NCBI RefSeq assembly: GCF_947499945.1
Contig: NZ_CANMQD010000001.1
Span: forward strand, 1,798,001-1,862,000
Direction of reading: 5' to 3'
Length of the DNA stretch: 64,000 nt
DNA from: an uncultured Sulfitobacter sp.
Lineage (GTDB): Bacteria > Pseudomonadota > Alphaproteobacteria > Rhodobacterales > Rhodobacteraceae
The position numbers and the translations under genes were made by a program. Position 1 is the stretch's first letter. Each line of letters begins with the position of its first letter. Below the pieces are notes generated by a model that did no database searches, was not told the DNA's origin, and saw only the letters and a list, made by a program, of their open reading frames with translations. Shown piece after piece: positions 1 to 8,467 of this stretch.

Positions 1-1
1 G

Positions 2-142
2 ACGCCTGACACATATGCGGACCATGTCATGAATTGGGTCGGTGCGGGGGCCACGATTGTGGGTGGCTGCTGTGAAGTTGGTCCAGATCATATTGCTGAA
101 ATTGCCCGTCGCTTGCGCGATGCGGGCCACACCATCGTTTAA
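2..142 (+). CDS. Homocysteine S-methyltransferase family protein, C-terminal end only
   Basis: The window opens inside this gene; only the last 46 residues are visible. They contain the glycine-rich segment ending in a vicinal cysteine pair (ATIVGGCCEVGPDH), the C-terminal zinc-binding signature of betaine-homocysteine and related S-methyltransferases, in which these two cysteines and one upstream cysteine hold the catalytic zinc. The stop is 12 bases before the start of the dimethylglycine dehydrogenase-like gene, so the two are probably co-transcribed. Betaine demethylation to dimethylglycine followed by dimethylglycine oxidation is a logical pairing, but the methyl donor cannot be decided from the C-terminus alone. 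Confidence 0.8.
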   Translation, partial: TPDTYADHVMNWVGAGATIVGGCCEVGPDHIAEIARRLRDAGHTIV

Positions 143-154
143 GAAGGGTCTTCC

Positions 155-2599
155 ATGGCTGACGTTCCTGCACATGCACGCGTTGTTATTATCGGGGGCG
201 GTGTTATTGGCTGCTCGGTCGCATATCACCTTACGAAATTGGGGTGGAAAGACGTGGTGCTGTTGGAGCGTAAGCAGCTCACCTCGGGGACAACTTGGCA
301 TGCAGCAGGCCTGATTGCGCAGCTACGCGCGACGGCGAATATGACGAAGCTGGCGAAGTATTCCCAAGAGCTTTACGGCAACCTTGAGGCCGAGACGGGT
401 GTTGCGACAGGCTTCAAACGCTGTGGGTCGATCACTGTGGCGCTGACCGAGGAACGCCGCGAGGAGATTTTCCGTCAGGCGGCCATGGCGCGGGCGTTCG
501 GTGTGGATGTGGAAGAGATTTCGCCTGCCGAGGTCAAGGAGCGCTATTCGCATCTGAACATCGAGGGTGTGACGGGCGGCGTGTATCTGGACAAGGACGG
601 ACAGGGTGATCCTGCGAACATCGCACTGGCGCTGGCGAAAGGTGCGCGGCAGCGCGGTGCACGCGTGATCGAGCGGACGGCGGTGACGGGTGTTAAGCGC
701 GAGGGGCGTCGAATTACTGGCGTTGACTGGCAGCAGGGCGAAGAGACGGGGCATATCGCGGCGGATATGGTCGTGAACTGTGCGGGCATGTGGGGCCATG
801 CGGTGGGCAAGATGACCGGGACAAACGTGCCGCTACATGCGTGCGAGCATTTCTATATCGTGTCCGAGCCGATTGCGGGGCTGACCCAAATGCCCGTGCT
901 GCGGGTGCCAGATGAGTGTGCGTATTACAAAGAAGATGCGGGCAAAATGCTGCTGGGCGCGTTCGAGCCGAATGCAAAGCCTTGGGCGATGGATGGCATC
1001 CCAGCGGATTTCGAGTTTGATCAGTTGCCAGAGGATTTCGACCACTTTGAGCCGATTTTGGAACATGCGGTGAACCGTATGCCGATGCTGGCGGAGGCGG
1101 GTATCCATACGTTCTTTAACGGGCCTGAAAGCTTTACGCCTGACGATGCTTACCATCTTGGGCTTGCGCCCGAGATGGACAATGTCTGGGTCGCGGCGGG
1201 CTTCAACTCTATTGGTATCCAGTCTGCGGGCGGTGCGGGTATGGCGCTGGCGCAATGGATGGACGAGGGGCAAAAGCCGTTCGACCTTGGCGATGTGGAT
1301 ATTAGCCGCATGCAGCCGTTTCAGGGCAACAAGACCTATCTGTTTGAGCGGTCTAAGGAGACGCTGGGACTGCTTTACGCGGATCACTTCCCCTTCCGCC
1401 AAAAGGCCACGGCACGCGGTGTGCGGCGCACGCCATTCCACCAGCATCTGCTGGGACGCGGTGCGGTCATGGGCGAGATCGCAGGCTGGGAGCGCGCCAA
1501 CTGGTTCGCGAACGAAGGACAGGAACGGGAATATAGATACTCGTGGCAGCGGCAGAATTTTTTCGAAAACGTCGCCGCCGAGCATAAGGCCGTGCGCGAG
1601 AATGTCGGCATGTATGACATGTCGTCCTTCGGCAAAATCCGTGTCGAGGGGCGCGATGCCGAGGCATTTATGAACTATGTTGGTGGTGGTGATTATTCCG
1701 TCCCGAACGGCAAGATTGTCTATACCCAATTCCTCAACCAGCGTGGTGGGATTGAGGCGGATGTGACTGTTACGCGGATGTCTGAGACGGCGTATCTGGT
1801 GGTGACACCTGCGGCGACGCGTCTGGCGGATGAGACGTGGCTGCGGCGCAATCAAGGTGATTTCAACGTGGTTATTACCGATGTGACCGCAGGCGAAGGG
1901 GTGCTAGCCGTGATGGGGCCGCAAGCGCGTGCGTTGTTGCAAGCCGTAAGCCCCAATGATTTCAGCAATGATGTGAACCCTTTTGGCACGGCGCAGGAGA
2001 TCGAGATCGGGATGGGTTTGGCCCGTGTGCACCGCGTGACATACGTGGGCGAGCTGGGTTGGGAGGTTTATGTGAGTGCGGATCAGTCCGCCCATGTATT
2101 CGAGACGCTGGCGCAAGCGGGGCAGGATTTTGACCTTAAGTTGTGCGGGATGCATATGATGGACAGTTGCCGGATCGAGAAGGGCTTCCGCCACTTTGGC
2201 CATGACATCACAAGCGAGGATCACGTGCTTGAGGCGGGGCTTGGCTTTGCGGTGAAGACCACCAAACCTGATTTTATTGGGCGTGAGGCTGTGCTGGAGA
2301 AGAAGGAAGCGGGGCTGGACATGCGGATGGTGCAGTTCAAGCTGACGGACCCCGAGCCGCTCTTGTATCACAATGAGCCTGTGCTGCGGGACGGCGAGAT
2401 TGTGGGATACCTCAGCTCTGGCTCTTACGGGCATCATCTGGGCGGCGCGATGGGCCTTGGCTATGTGCCGTGTAAGGGCGAAAAGCCGGCCGATGTGCTG
2501 GCCTCGACTTATGAGATTGACGTGATGGGGACGCGGGTGCGCGCCGAGGCTTCGCTCAAGCCGATGTATGATCCCACCTCTGCGCGTGTGAAAGTGTAG
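155..2599 (+). CDS. Dimethylglycine/sarcosine dehydrogenase-like flavoprotein with GcvT domain
   Basis: The product has 814 residues, the usual length for the DMGDH/sarcosine dehydrogenase family. The N-terminus is a FAD-binding Rossmann fold (VVIIGGGVIGCS, about residues 10-21), followed by TTWHAAGL, whose His49 matches the histidine that carries covalent FAD in dimethylglycine oxidase. The C-terminal half is an aminomethyltransferase (GcvT-like) tetrahydrofolate domain ending in a glycine-cleavage T barrel. The family oxidatively demethylates N-methylglycines and passes the one-carbon unit to tetrahydrofolate. The start follows an AGAAGGG ribosome site. It lies 12 bases after a homocysteine methyltransferase, which favours dimethylglycine from betaine as substrate; sarcosine or another N-methyl amino acid remains possible. 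Confidence 0.88.
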   Translation: MADVPAHARVVIIGGGVIGCSVAYHLTKLGWKDVVLLERKQLTSGTTWHAAGLIAQLRATANMTKLAKYSQELYGNLEAETGVATGFKRCGSITVALTEERREEIFRQAAMARAFGVDVEEISPAEVKERYSHLNIEGVTGGVYLDKDGQGDPANIALALAKGARQRGARVIERTAVTGVKREGRRITGVDWQQGEETGHIAADMVVNCAGMWGHAVGKMTGTNVPLHACEHFYIVSEPIAGLTQMPVLRVPDECAYYKEDAGKMLLGAFEPNAKPWAMDGIPADFEFDQLPEDFDHFEPILEHAVNRMPMLAEAGIHTFFNGPESFTPDDAYHLGLAPEMDNVWVAAGFNSIGIQSAGGAGMALAQWMDEGQKPFDLGDVDISRMQPFQGNKTYLFERSKETLGLLYADHFPFRQKATARGVRRTPFHQHLLGRGAVMGEIAGWERANWFANEGQEREYRYSWQRQNFFENVAAEHKAVRENVGMYDMSSFGKIRVEGRDAEAFMNYVGGGDYSVPNGKIVYTQFLNQRGGIEADVTVTRMSETAYLVVTPAATRLADETWLRRNQGDFNVVITDVTAGEGVLAVMGPQARALLQAVSPNDFSNDVNPFGTAQEIEIGMGLARVHRVTYVGELGWEVYVSADQSAHVFETLAQAGQDFDLKLCGMHMMDSCRIEKGFRHFGHDITSEDHVLEAGLGFAVKTTKPDFIGREAVLEKKEAGLDMRMVQFKLTDPEPLLYHNEPVLRDGEIVGYLSSGSYGHHLGGAMGLGYVPCKGEKPADVLASTYEIDVMGTRVRAEASLKPMYDPTSARVKV

Positions 2600-2620
2600 C
2601 GGTACAATTGAGGGCTTTCC

Positions 2621-2656
2621 CTTGCCCCCTTCCTTGCCCTAACGCTGTGGGGCAAG
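2621..2656 (+). repeat. Inverted repeat reaching into the rarD ribosome-binding site
   Basis: CTTGCCCC (2621-2628) and GGGGCAAG (2649-2656) are perfect 8-bp inverted copies separated by 20 bases. The second arm shares CAAG with the CAAGGAGA ribosome site of rarD. The hairpin could end the preceding transcript weakly or partly mask the ribosome site; there is no T-run after it. Confidence 0.4.
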
Positions 2657-2665
2657 GAGACTGAT

Positions 2666-3571
2666 ATGGCCACGCCCAACACGGATCAAGACACGCCTCA
2701 AGGCCTGCTGTTTGCGGGCGGTGCCTATGTACTGTGGGGGTTTTTGCCGCTTTATATGAAGCTGCTGAGCCATATTCCTGTGGCCGAAGTGATTGCGCAT
2801 CGCATCATATGGTCGGTGCCGATTGCGGCGGTGGTGTTGATCCTGCTGGGACGCACGGCGACCCTGCGTGAGGCGTTTCGCAATCCGCGCATGTTGGCCA
2901 TGGGTTGTGTCACGGCGGCGCTGATCTCGCTCAACTGGGGGATCTATGTCTATGCGATTGTGACGGACCGCGCGTTGGACGCGGCGATTGGATATTATAT
3001 CAACCCGCTGTTCAGCGTGTTTTTGGCGGCGGTCCTGTTGGGGGAGCGATTGGCGCGGATGCAGTGGATCGCGGTGGCGATTGTAAGTGTGGCGGTATTG
3101 GTGTTGATCGTGGACGCCGAGGAGACGCCATGGCTGGCATTTGGCATGATGCTCACATGGGGGTTCTATGCGCTGGCGAAAAAGAGCCTGCCGATCGGGC
3201 CGAACCAAGGGTTTCTGATGGAAGTGCTACTGCTGCTGCCGCCTGCGTTGGCTTATGCGGTTTATATGGGCAGTACGGGCGGGGCGAAGTTTCTGGGCGA
3301 TGCCAGCGATACATGGCTGCTGCTGGGTTGCGGGGTTGTAACCGCCGTGCCGCTGCTGTGCTATGCCAACGGTGCCAAGTTGCTGCGGCTGTCGACTATT
3401 GGCATCCTGCAATATATCGCGCCCACGATGATCATGCTCAATGCAGTGTTCATCTTTGGGGAGCCGTTTGGCCGTGCCCGCGCGATTGCACTGCCGCTGA
3501 TCTGGATTGCGCTGATCATCTATACTGTTTCGATGGTGCAGCAAATGCAGGCAAAGCGCAGCTTAAGTTAA
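2666..3571 (+). CDS. rarD: RarD-type EamA family transporter
   Basis: A 301-residue inner-membrane protein with about ten hydrophobic segments, the normal RarD length. The N-terminal block (QGLLFAGGAYVLWGFLPLYM) and the HRIIWSVP motif are characteristic of RarD in the drug/metabolite transporter superfamily; the YYINPLFSV and QYIAPTM motifs mark the ends of the two EamA halves. RarD proteins are predicted permeases, some linked to chloramphenicol sensitivity; the physiological substrate is not known. The start follows GGCAAGGAGA. Its last nine bases overlap the 3' end of the convergent NTF2-like gene. Confidence 0.88.
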   Translation: MATPNTDQDTPQGLLFAGGAYVLWGFLPLYMKLLSHIPVAEVIAHRIIWSVPIAAVVLILLGRTATLREAFRNPRMLAMGCVTAALISLNWGIYVYAIVTDRALDAAIGYYINPLFSVFLAAVLLGERLARMQWIAVAIVSVAVLVLIVDAEETPWLAFGMMLTWGFYALAKKSLPIGPNQGFLMEVLLLLPPALAYAVYMGSTGGAKFLGDASDTWLLLGCGVVTAVPLLCYANGAKLLRLSTIGILQYIAPTMIMLNAVFIFGEPFGRARAIALPLIWIALIIYTVSMVQQMQAKRSLS

Positions 3572-3973
3572 GGCCGACTTATGCTTCATGAACGAGGGGT
3601 CTTTTGCGACGCGCTCGTTCATGGCGGCCCTGAGTGCGCCGATGGTTTTATACGGGCGCATGACGACTTCAAAAGTCTGCATTAAGCCGTCATCGTTAAG
3701 GGTGATCAGGTCAACACCGACACAGTCCAGCCCCTCGACCTTACATTGGAACTCAAGCGCCCAATCATTGCCCGCCCCCATGACGCGACGGTATTCAAAA
3801 TCGGTGAAGACTTCGTTCACATGCCCAAGTACGGCTGCCACTGCATCGCGACCGTTCCATGTTGCCCAATAGGTTGGTGGCTGGAACTTTACGTCATCGG
3901 CCATGAGCGCGGGCACGCCGCTGTGGTCATGCGCAAGGACGAGGTCATGAAACTTCTGGATGGTTGGATGCAT
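3563..3973 (-). CDS. NTF2/SnoaL-like fold protein
   Basis: A 136-residue protein starting at an ATG preceded by CAGGAGAACAAGC, a good ribosome site; a longer upstream frame exists but lacks one. The sequence (MHPTIQKFHDLVLAHD, a DDVKFQPP loop, then alternating strands ending MRPYKTIGAL) fits the cone-shaped NTF2/SnoaL fold, which includes small isomerases, hydrolases and non-enzymatic binders. No specific active site can be named. It is transcribed divergently from the pseudouridine synthase gene and converges on rarD with a 9-base overlap. The function is unassigned. Confidence 0.75.
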   Translation of the reverse strand: MHPTIQKFHDLVLAHDHSGVPALMADDVKFQPPTYWATWNGRDAVAAVLGHVNEVFTDFEYRRVMGAGNDWALEFQCKVEGLDCVGVDLITLNDDGLMQTFEVVMRPYKTIGALRAAMNERVAKDPSFMKHKSALT

Positions 3974-4048
3974 GCTTGTTCTCCTGTTTCCAAACAGCGT
4001 GCCACGGGACGGGTTGAAAACAAAGCCTGCACATGGGACTGAGGCGGC

Positions 4049-4696
4049 ATGGACGCAACGTACACCCCTCCGATGGATCCGCTTGAGGTCCTGCACCTCG
4101 ATCACGAAGTTATTCTGGTCGACAAGCCTGCTGGCTTGCTCTCGGTGCCTGGTAAGGGGCCTGAACTCGCTGATTGCCTGCTGACGCGTTTGCAAGTGGC
4201 ATTTCCTGATGCGTTGCTGGTTCACCGTTTGGACCGTGATACATCGGGTGTGATGATCTTTGCCCTGACACGTCATGCGCAGCGGCATCTAAATCTGCAG
4301 TTTGAAAAACGGATGACAAAGAAAACCTACATTGCGCGTATCTGGGGCGTTCCTGCGGAAAAGAAAGGGACTATTGACCTGCCGCTAATTGTAGATTGGC
4401 CCAACCGTCCGCGCCAAATGGTTTGCCTTGAAACGGGTAAACCGGCGCAAACCGACTGGCGCATGGTGAAAGACGAAGGCGATACAGCTCGTGTGCGATT
4501 GTCACCCCATACAGGACGTAGTCACCAACTCCGCGTGCATATGCTCAGCCTCGGGCACCCGATACTGGGTGATCCTTTTTATGCGGAGGGGGCGGCAAAA
4601 GACTTCCCGCGTATGATGCTACATTCGGAAGAACTGCGGTTCAAACACCCCGATGGTGGGCAATCGACCCGCGTGCGCAGCAAGGCGCCCTTTTAA
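4049..4696 (+). CDS. RluA-family RNA pseudouridine synthase
   Basis: A 215-residue enzyme with the RluA-type catalytic motif HRLDRDTSG (Asp62 is the predicted nucleophile), the upstream LVDKPAGLLSVPGKG block, and the late HTGRSHQLRVHM and LGDPFYA motifs. There is no S4 domain, and the length is close to that of E. coli RluA, which modifies 23S rRNA U746 and tRNA U32. Substrate choice cannot be read from the motifs, so RluA-like specificity is an inference. The start follows GAGGCGG. A second ATG eight codons later is possible, but the first has the better ribosome site. Confidence 0.88.
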   Translation: MDATYTPPMDPLEVLHLDHEVILVDKPAGLLSVPGKGPELADCLLTRLQVAFPDALLVHRLDRDTSGVMIFALTRHAQRHLNLQFEKRMTKKTYIARIWGVPAEKKGTIDLPLIVDWPNRPRQMVCLETGKPAQTDWRMVKDEGDTARVRLSPHTGRSHQLRVHMLSLGHPILGDPFYAEGAAKDFPRMMLHSEELRFKHPDGGQSTRVRSKAPF

Positions 4697-4726
4697 ACTC
4701 ACTTCCGACATTCCACCTAGCGTATT

Positions 4727-4766
4727 GTTTAAAAATAAGAGAGAGCTACCCGAAAGTAGCCCTCTC
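4727..4766 (-). terminator. Hairpin terminator of the aldehyde dehydrogenase gene
   Basis: GAGAGCTAC (4741-4749) and GTAGCCCTCTC (4756-4766) form a stem with a two-base bulge. On the minus strand it is followed by TTATTTTT (complement of 4727-4740), the arrangement of an intrinsic terminator just downstream of the aldehyde dehydrogenase stop. Confidence 0.6.
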
Positions 4767-4790
4767 CTAGTCGGTGCCGTTTAGTGGAGG

Positions 4791-6218
4791 TTACTCTGCA
4801 GCCCAACCAGAGACGGCTTTGACTTCGAGGAATTCCTCAAGGCCAAATACGCCGCCTTCGCGGCCGTTACCGGACTGCTTGTATCCGCCAAAGGGCGAGC
4901 CCTGAGCGAAGCCTTGGCCGTTGGTTTCAACCATGCCCGAGCGCAAGCGGCGGGCAACGCGGCGGCGCTTTTCCGTGTCTGCAGTCTGGACGTAGTTGGT
5001 CAGGCCGTAGGGTGTGTCGTTGGCGATCGCGATGGCTTCTTCTTCGGTCTCAAAGGGGATGATCGACAAGACGGGACCAAAAACTTCTTCGCGGGCGATG
5101 GTCATATCATTGGTGACATCTGCGAAAACCGTGGGCCTGACGTAGTAGCCGCGGTTCAGGCCATCGGGGCGGCCTAGGCCACCTGCGGTGAGGCGCGCCT
5201 CGGACATGCCTTTTTCGATGAGGCCTTGGATTTTGTTAAATTGGGCTTCGGAGACGACGGGGCCGATATGTTTGCCTTCTTCGGACGCGGGGCCAACGTG
5301 AGTGTTGGTTGCGACTTCGGAGGCAGATGCCACAGCTTCGTCATAGCGGGATTTGTGGACCAGCATGCGGGTTGGTGCGTTGCAGGACTGGCCCGAGTTG
5401 CGGAAGCAACGGATAGCACCCTGTTTGGCGGCTGACGGATCTGCGTCTTCAAAGATAATATTGGCACCTTTGCCGCCCAGTTCCAAGCTGACGCGCTTGA
5501 GCGTGTCTGCCGCAGCTTTGGAAATCGCGATGCCTGCGCGGGTGGAGCCTGTAAAGCTGACCATGTCGACTTCGGGGTGGGATGACAGCTGGCTGCCAAC
5601 ACCGGGGCCGTCGCCGTTGACGAGGTTGAACACGCCTGCGGGGAAACCTGCTTCGTGTACGAATTCGGCGAATAGCAGCCCCGACAGGGGTGCGATCTCG
5701 GAGGGTTTCAAGACGACCGTGTTGCCTGTGGCGAGCGCTGGGATCACCTTAAGGATGATCTGGTTCATGGGCCAGTTCCATGGGGTGATCAGCGCACAGA
5801 CGCCAATCGGCTCGAGCAGGGTTTTCTCAGTGGCGGTGAAATCACGCTCGAAGGAGAAATCCTTGAATGCTTTGAGGAAGCCGCCGATGTGCCAGCTGCC
5901 CGCGCCCACTTGTTGTTGGCGGGCCAGCAGAATCGGTGCGCCCATTTCCATGGACATGGCTTGGGCCATTTCTTCCTGACGAGTGTCATAGATTTCGGCC
6001 AGTTTTTCGATCAGAGCGGTGCGCTCTTCCTTCGAAGTCTGGGACCAGCTGTCGAAGGCGGCACGCGCTGCGTTTACGGCAGCATCTGTGTCGGACTGGT
6101 CGCCGAGCGAAATGATGGCGCATTGTTCTTCGGTGGAAGGGTCAATTACGGCGAAGTCGTTTGCGGCGGCGGGGGCAACCCACGCGCCGTTGATGTAAAA
6201 ATCGCGTTTCTCCAGCAT
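4791..6218 (-). CDS. NAD(P)-dependent aldehyde dehydrogenase
   Basis: A 475-residue member of the aldehyde dehydrogenase superfamily that oxidises an aldehyde to its acid in the cytoplasm. Visible signatures are TPWNWP (Asn148, oxyanion hole), the nucleotide-binding FTGSTRAG, the general-base motif LELGGKG (Glu246) and the catalytic-cysteine motif FRNSGQSCN (Cys279). The late EEVFGPV motif is also present. All catalytic residues are intact. The start is preceded by CAAGGAGCATCACC. It stands alone between convergent and divergent genes, so context gives no substrate. Relatives act on aliphatic, aromatic or betaine aldehydes; betaine aldehyde is not specifically indicated. Confidence 0.88.
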   Translation of the reverse strand: MLEKRDFYINGAWVAPAAANDFAVIDPSTEEQCAIISLGDQSDTDAAVNAARAAFDSWSQTSKEERTALIEKLAEIYDTRQEEMAQAMSMEMGAPILLARQQQVGAGSWHIGGFLKAFKDFSFERDFTATEKTLLEPIGVCALITPWNWPMNQIILKVIPALATGNTVVLKPSEIAPLSGLLFAEFVHEAGFPAGVFNLVNGDGPGVGSQLSSHPEVDMVSFTGSTRAGIAISKAAADTLKRVSLELGGKGANIIFEDADPSAAKQGAIRCFRNSGQSCNAPTRMLVHKSRYDEAVASASEVATNTHVGPASEEGKHIGPVVSEAQFNKIQGLIEKGMSEARLTAGGLGRPDGLNRGYYVRPTVFADVTNDMTIAREEVFGPVLSIIPFETEEEAIAIANDTPYGLTNYVQTADTEKRRRVARRLRSGMVETNGQGFAQGSPFGGYKQSGNGREGGVFGLEEFLEVKAVSGWAAE

Positions 6219-6361
6219 GGTGATGCTCCTTGTTTGAGATTTGAAGGCACTGTGGCACTGCGGTTAAGCCACTGCAAGGCAGGGCTGCGAACTTGGGGGA
6301 TGAAACTCCATCGGGCAATGACTACGTAAGAGTAATAACAATTTTAGAGGAGGACGCAGCG

Positions 6362-7015
6362 ATGAGTTTGCGCATTAACGACACGATCCCTGATCTAACG
6401 GTTGAAACGGATCAAGGGACGATCAGCTTGCATGATTTTGTGGGCGATAGCTGGGCGATCTTATTCTCTCACCCCAAGGATTTCACACCTGTCTGCACGA
6501 CCGAGTTTGGTGCAGTGGCGCAGTTGGCGGATGAGTGGGAGAAGCGCGGGACCAAAGTCTTGGGTGTGTCTGTGGACGGTGTCGAGGACCACAAAAAGTG
6601 GAAAGCGGATATCGAAACTGTTGGCGGGGCCAAGGCAGGTTTCCCGATTGTTGCGGACACGGATCTTACGCTGTCTAAGGCGTTTGATATGCTGCCTGCG
6701 GAAGCCTACCTACCTGACGGGCGCACGCCTGCGGACAGTGCAACGGTGCGGTCAGTGTTCATCATCGGGCCTGACAAACAGCTGAAGCTGTCGATGACCT
6801 ATCCGATGACTGTTGGTCGCAACTTTGCCGAAGTGTTGCGTGCACTTGACGGGTTGCAGACCTCTGCGGGTCAAGGTGTTGCCACTCCTGCAAATTGGAA
6901 TGTGGGCGATGATGTGATTATTCCGACTTCTGTGTCGGATGCCGATGCAACTGCCAAATTCGGAACATTCAATAAGGTGTTACCCTATTTGCGTATGGCG
7001 AAGCTGCCGGAGTGA
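6362..7015 (+). CDS. 1-Cys (Prx6-type) peroxiredoxin
   Basis: A 217-residue thiol peroxidase. The active-site block HPKDFTPVCTTEFG carries the peroxidatic Cys45 with its partner Thr42. There is no conserved resolving cysteine, and the long C-terminal extension (LRALDGLQ..., ANWNVGDDVIIPTS) is that of Prx6-type 1-Cys enzymes, which reduce hydrogen peroxide and organic hydroperoxides. The chosen ATG follows a strong AGAGGAGG ribosome site; an in-frame start further upstream lacks one. It is monocistronic, ending at a strong terminator. Confidence 0.93.
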   Translation: MSLRINDTIPDLTVETDQGTISLHDFVGDSWAILFSHPKDFTPVCTTEFGAVAQLADEWEKRGTKVLGVSVDGVEDHKKWKADIETVGGAKAGFPIVADTDLTLSKAFDMLPAEAYLPDGRTPADSATVRSVFIIGPDKQLKLSMTYPMTVGRNFAEVLRALDGLQTSAGQGVATPANWNVGDDVIIPTSVSDADATAKFGTFNKVLPYLRMAKLPE

Positions 7016-7033
7016 TTAAGAAGCATTAAAACG

Positions 7034-7065
7034 AAAAAGCCCCGCTATCTAGCGGGGCTTTCTGC
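7034..7065. terminator. Strong bidirectional terminator
   Basis: An 11-bp perfect stem (AAAGCCCCGCT at 7036-7046, AGCGGGGCTTT at 7051-7061) with a four-base loop is flanked by A residues on the left and T residues on the right. It can end both the peroxiredoxin transcript and the convergent L,D-transpeptidase transcript. Confidence 0.9.
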
Positions 7066-7083
7066 ATCTTAGGGACAGATTTC

Positions 7084-7632
7084 TTAGTGGAGAACCACGC
7101 GAGTGCCGTTTGGCACACGGTTATAGAGGTCAATCACATGGGCGTTGATCATCCGCACACAACCATTTGAGACGCGCGCAGCCACTGTCTGTGGCTTTGG
7201 TGTTCCGTGGATGCGCAGATATGTGTCGCGGTCGCCGCTGTAGAGATAGAGCGCGCGCGCACCGAGTGGGTTCATCCCACCCCCTTTCATGCCTGCCGCG
7301 TGTTTTGCATAGATATGCGGCTCACGACGGATCATGGCCTGAGTTGGGGTCCACCGGGGCCATTCCGCCTTGCGACGGATGCGGAACGTACCGGAGCGGT
7401 AGCGGCCTGCCGTACCGATGCCTACGGAATAGCGGATCGCCTTGCCGTTGGGCATGGTCCAATACAACGCAAATTGGCCGGGATCGACATGGATCTCGTT
7501 AGGACGAAAGCGGTCTTTGATATCCACCATGCGCGGGCGCAGGTGGTTGGGCACATTATATGCAAAGGCTGGGCCAGCAAGAAGGGCTGCGGCGCCAGAC
7601 AACATAAGGGTGCGGCGATCAAATAAGGACAT
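7084..7632 (-). CDS. L,D-transpeptidase (YkuD domain), exported
   Basis: A 182-residue cell-wall enzyme. The N-terminus has a twin-arginine-like start (DRRTLMLSGAAALLAG) and a hydrophobic stretch ending AFA, so export is predicted. The YkuD catalytic motif is visible as RIHGTP (His142) and SNGCVRM (Cys158 nucleophile). Such enzymes make 3-3 peptidoglycan cross-links or attach proteins to peptidoglycan, giving beta-lactam-insensitive cross-linking. The size and the NHLRPRMVDI linker resemble the short single-domain YkuD proteins common in alphaproteobacteria. It converges on the peroxiredoxin gene across a shared terminator. Confidence 0.9.
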   Translation of the reverse strand: MSLFDRRTLMLSGAAALLAGPAFAYNVPNHLRPRMVDIKDRFRPNEIHVDPGQFALYWTMPNGKAIRYSVGIGTAGRYRSGTFRIRRKAEWPRWTPTQAMIRREPHIYAKHAAGMKGGGMNPLGARALYLYSGDRDTYLRIHGTPKPQTVAARVSNGCVRMINAHVIDLYNRVPNGTRVVLH

Positions 7633-7872
7633 GGCAGTGTCTCCAGACTTTGTAATGATTCTTGGTTTAATGGTTAACCTATACCGTAAAACAGGCAGAA
7701 ACGTGAGTCTGGTTTACCCGACCCTCACGCTCATTCGATCTATTGAGAAAAAGTAGGATTTTTAAGGTCTTGAAATGAATGTTAAAAAACAGGCTCTTCA
7801 TTTTTTCGTGCGTCGCCACATCCGCTGTTATGTCCCAAAGCTACTGTTTCACGATGGTATTCAACTCCTTGG

Positions 7873-8420
7873 CTATGTGCCTATTGTCCGCAGTGCGCCC
7901 TTTAGAAATGCCATACTCTTTGCCCTCTTGCGGGCAGATTACAGGTTTAGAGGCGAGATCATCTGCAGAATGGCATCGCTGATCATTTTTGTCTTAGATA
8001 TGGAGTAGTGGTATTGCCTTCGGCATGGGTAAAGACGGCTTCATGGACATGGCCCAGGTGGCCGTATTATGCCTTTAAGCGCATGCTCAGGTCGTCGTCC
8101 TCGTGATAGAGGAATATCGCCTCGTCAAAGCCGCCGATCCCTTCGAAGTGTGCACGAGACACAAAGATCACAGGGCCATTAAGCAAAGGGACGTCGGCGT
8201 CTGCATTGGGTGCTGTACCAGACCAATGGGCCGATTTGTGCAGAAGGCGGGAACGGCGTCGAAAGGACGGGCGATGGCGACCATCTATCGCACGAGGCGA
8301 TGCTGCGGCGACTTCGGGGTGGTCATGGAGATGCGCATGAAGCTTTTCAAGGCATCCTTGGGATGCTCGGGTACTGGTTTGGGTGACTGAAGGCATAACC
8401 GCCCTGACAAAACAAGAAGG
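7873..8420 (-). pseudogene. Decayed family 2 glycosyltransferase
   Basis: On the minus strand a recognisable glycosyltransferase C-terminal half survives in pieces. From about 8340 down to 8070 the frame reads HPEVAAASPRA, then NGPVIFVSRAHFEGIGGFDE and IFLYHEDDDLSMRLKA, the acceptor-loop motifs of rhamnosyltransferase-like GT2 enzymes, and stops at TAA. Shifting one base, it continues YGHLGHVHEAVFTHAEGN (to about 8010), and after a further disruption SARKRAKSMAFLKGALRTIG (7942-7876) before a TAG. The N-terminal nucleotide-sugar binding half is missing, because the pnp terminator lies where it should be. The gene is therefore truncated and frameshifted. Its original sugar specificity is unknown. 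Confidence 0.8.
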
Positions 8421-8450
8421 CCCCCACGTTTCCACAGGGGCCTCTTTTGA
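8411..8450 (-). terminator. pnp terminator
   Basis: AGGCCCC (8418-8424) and GGGGCCT (8437-8443) can pair. On the minus strand, just after the pnp stop, the hairpin is followed by TTCTTGTTTT. This fits an intrinsic terminator for pnp. Confidence 0.7.
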
Positions 8451-8467
8451 TTTTAAAGAAGGAAGGC

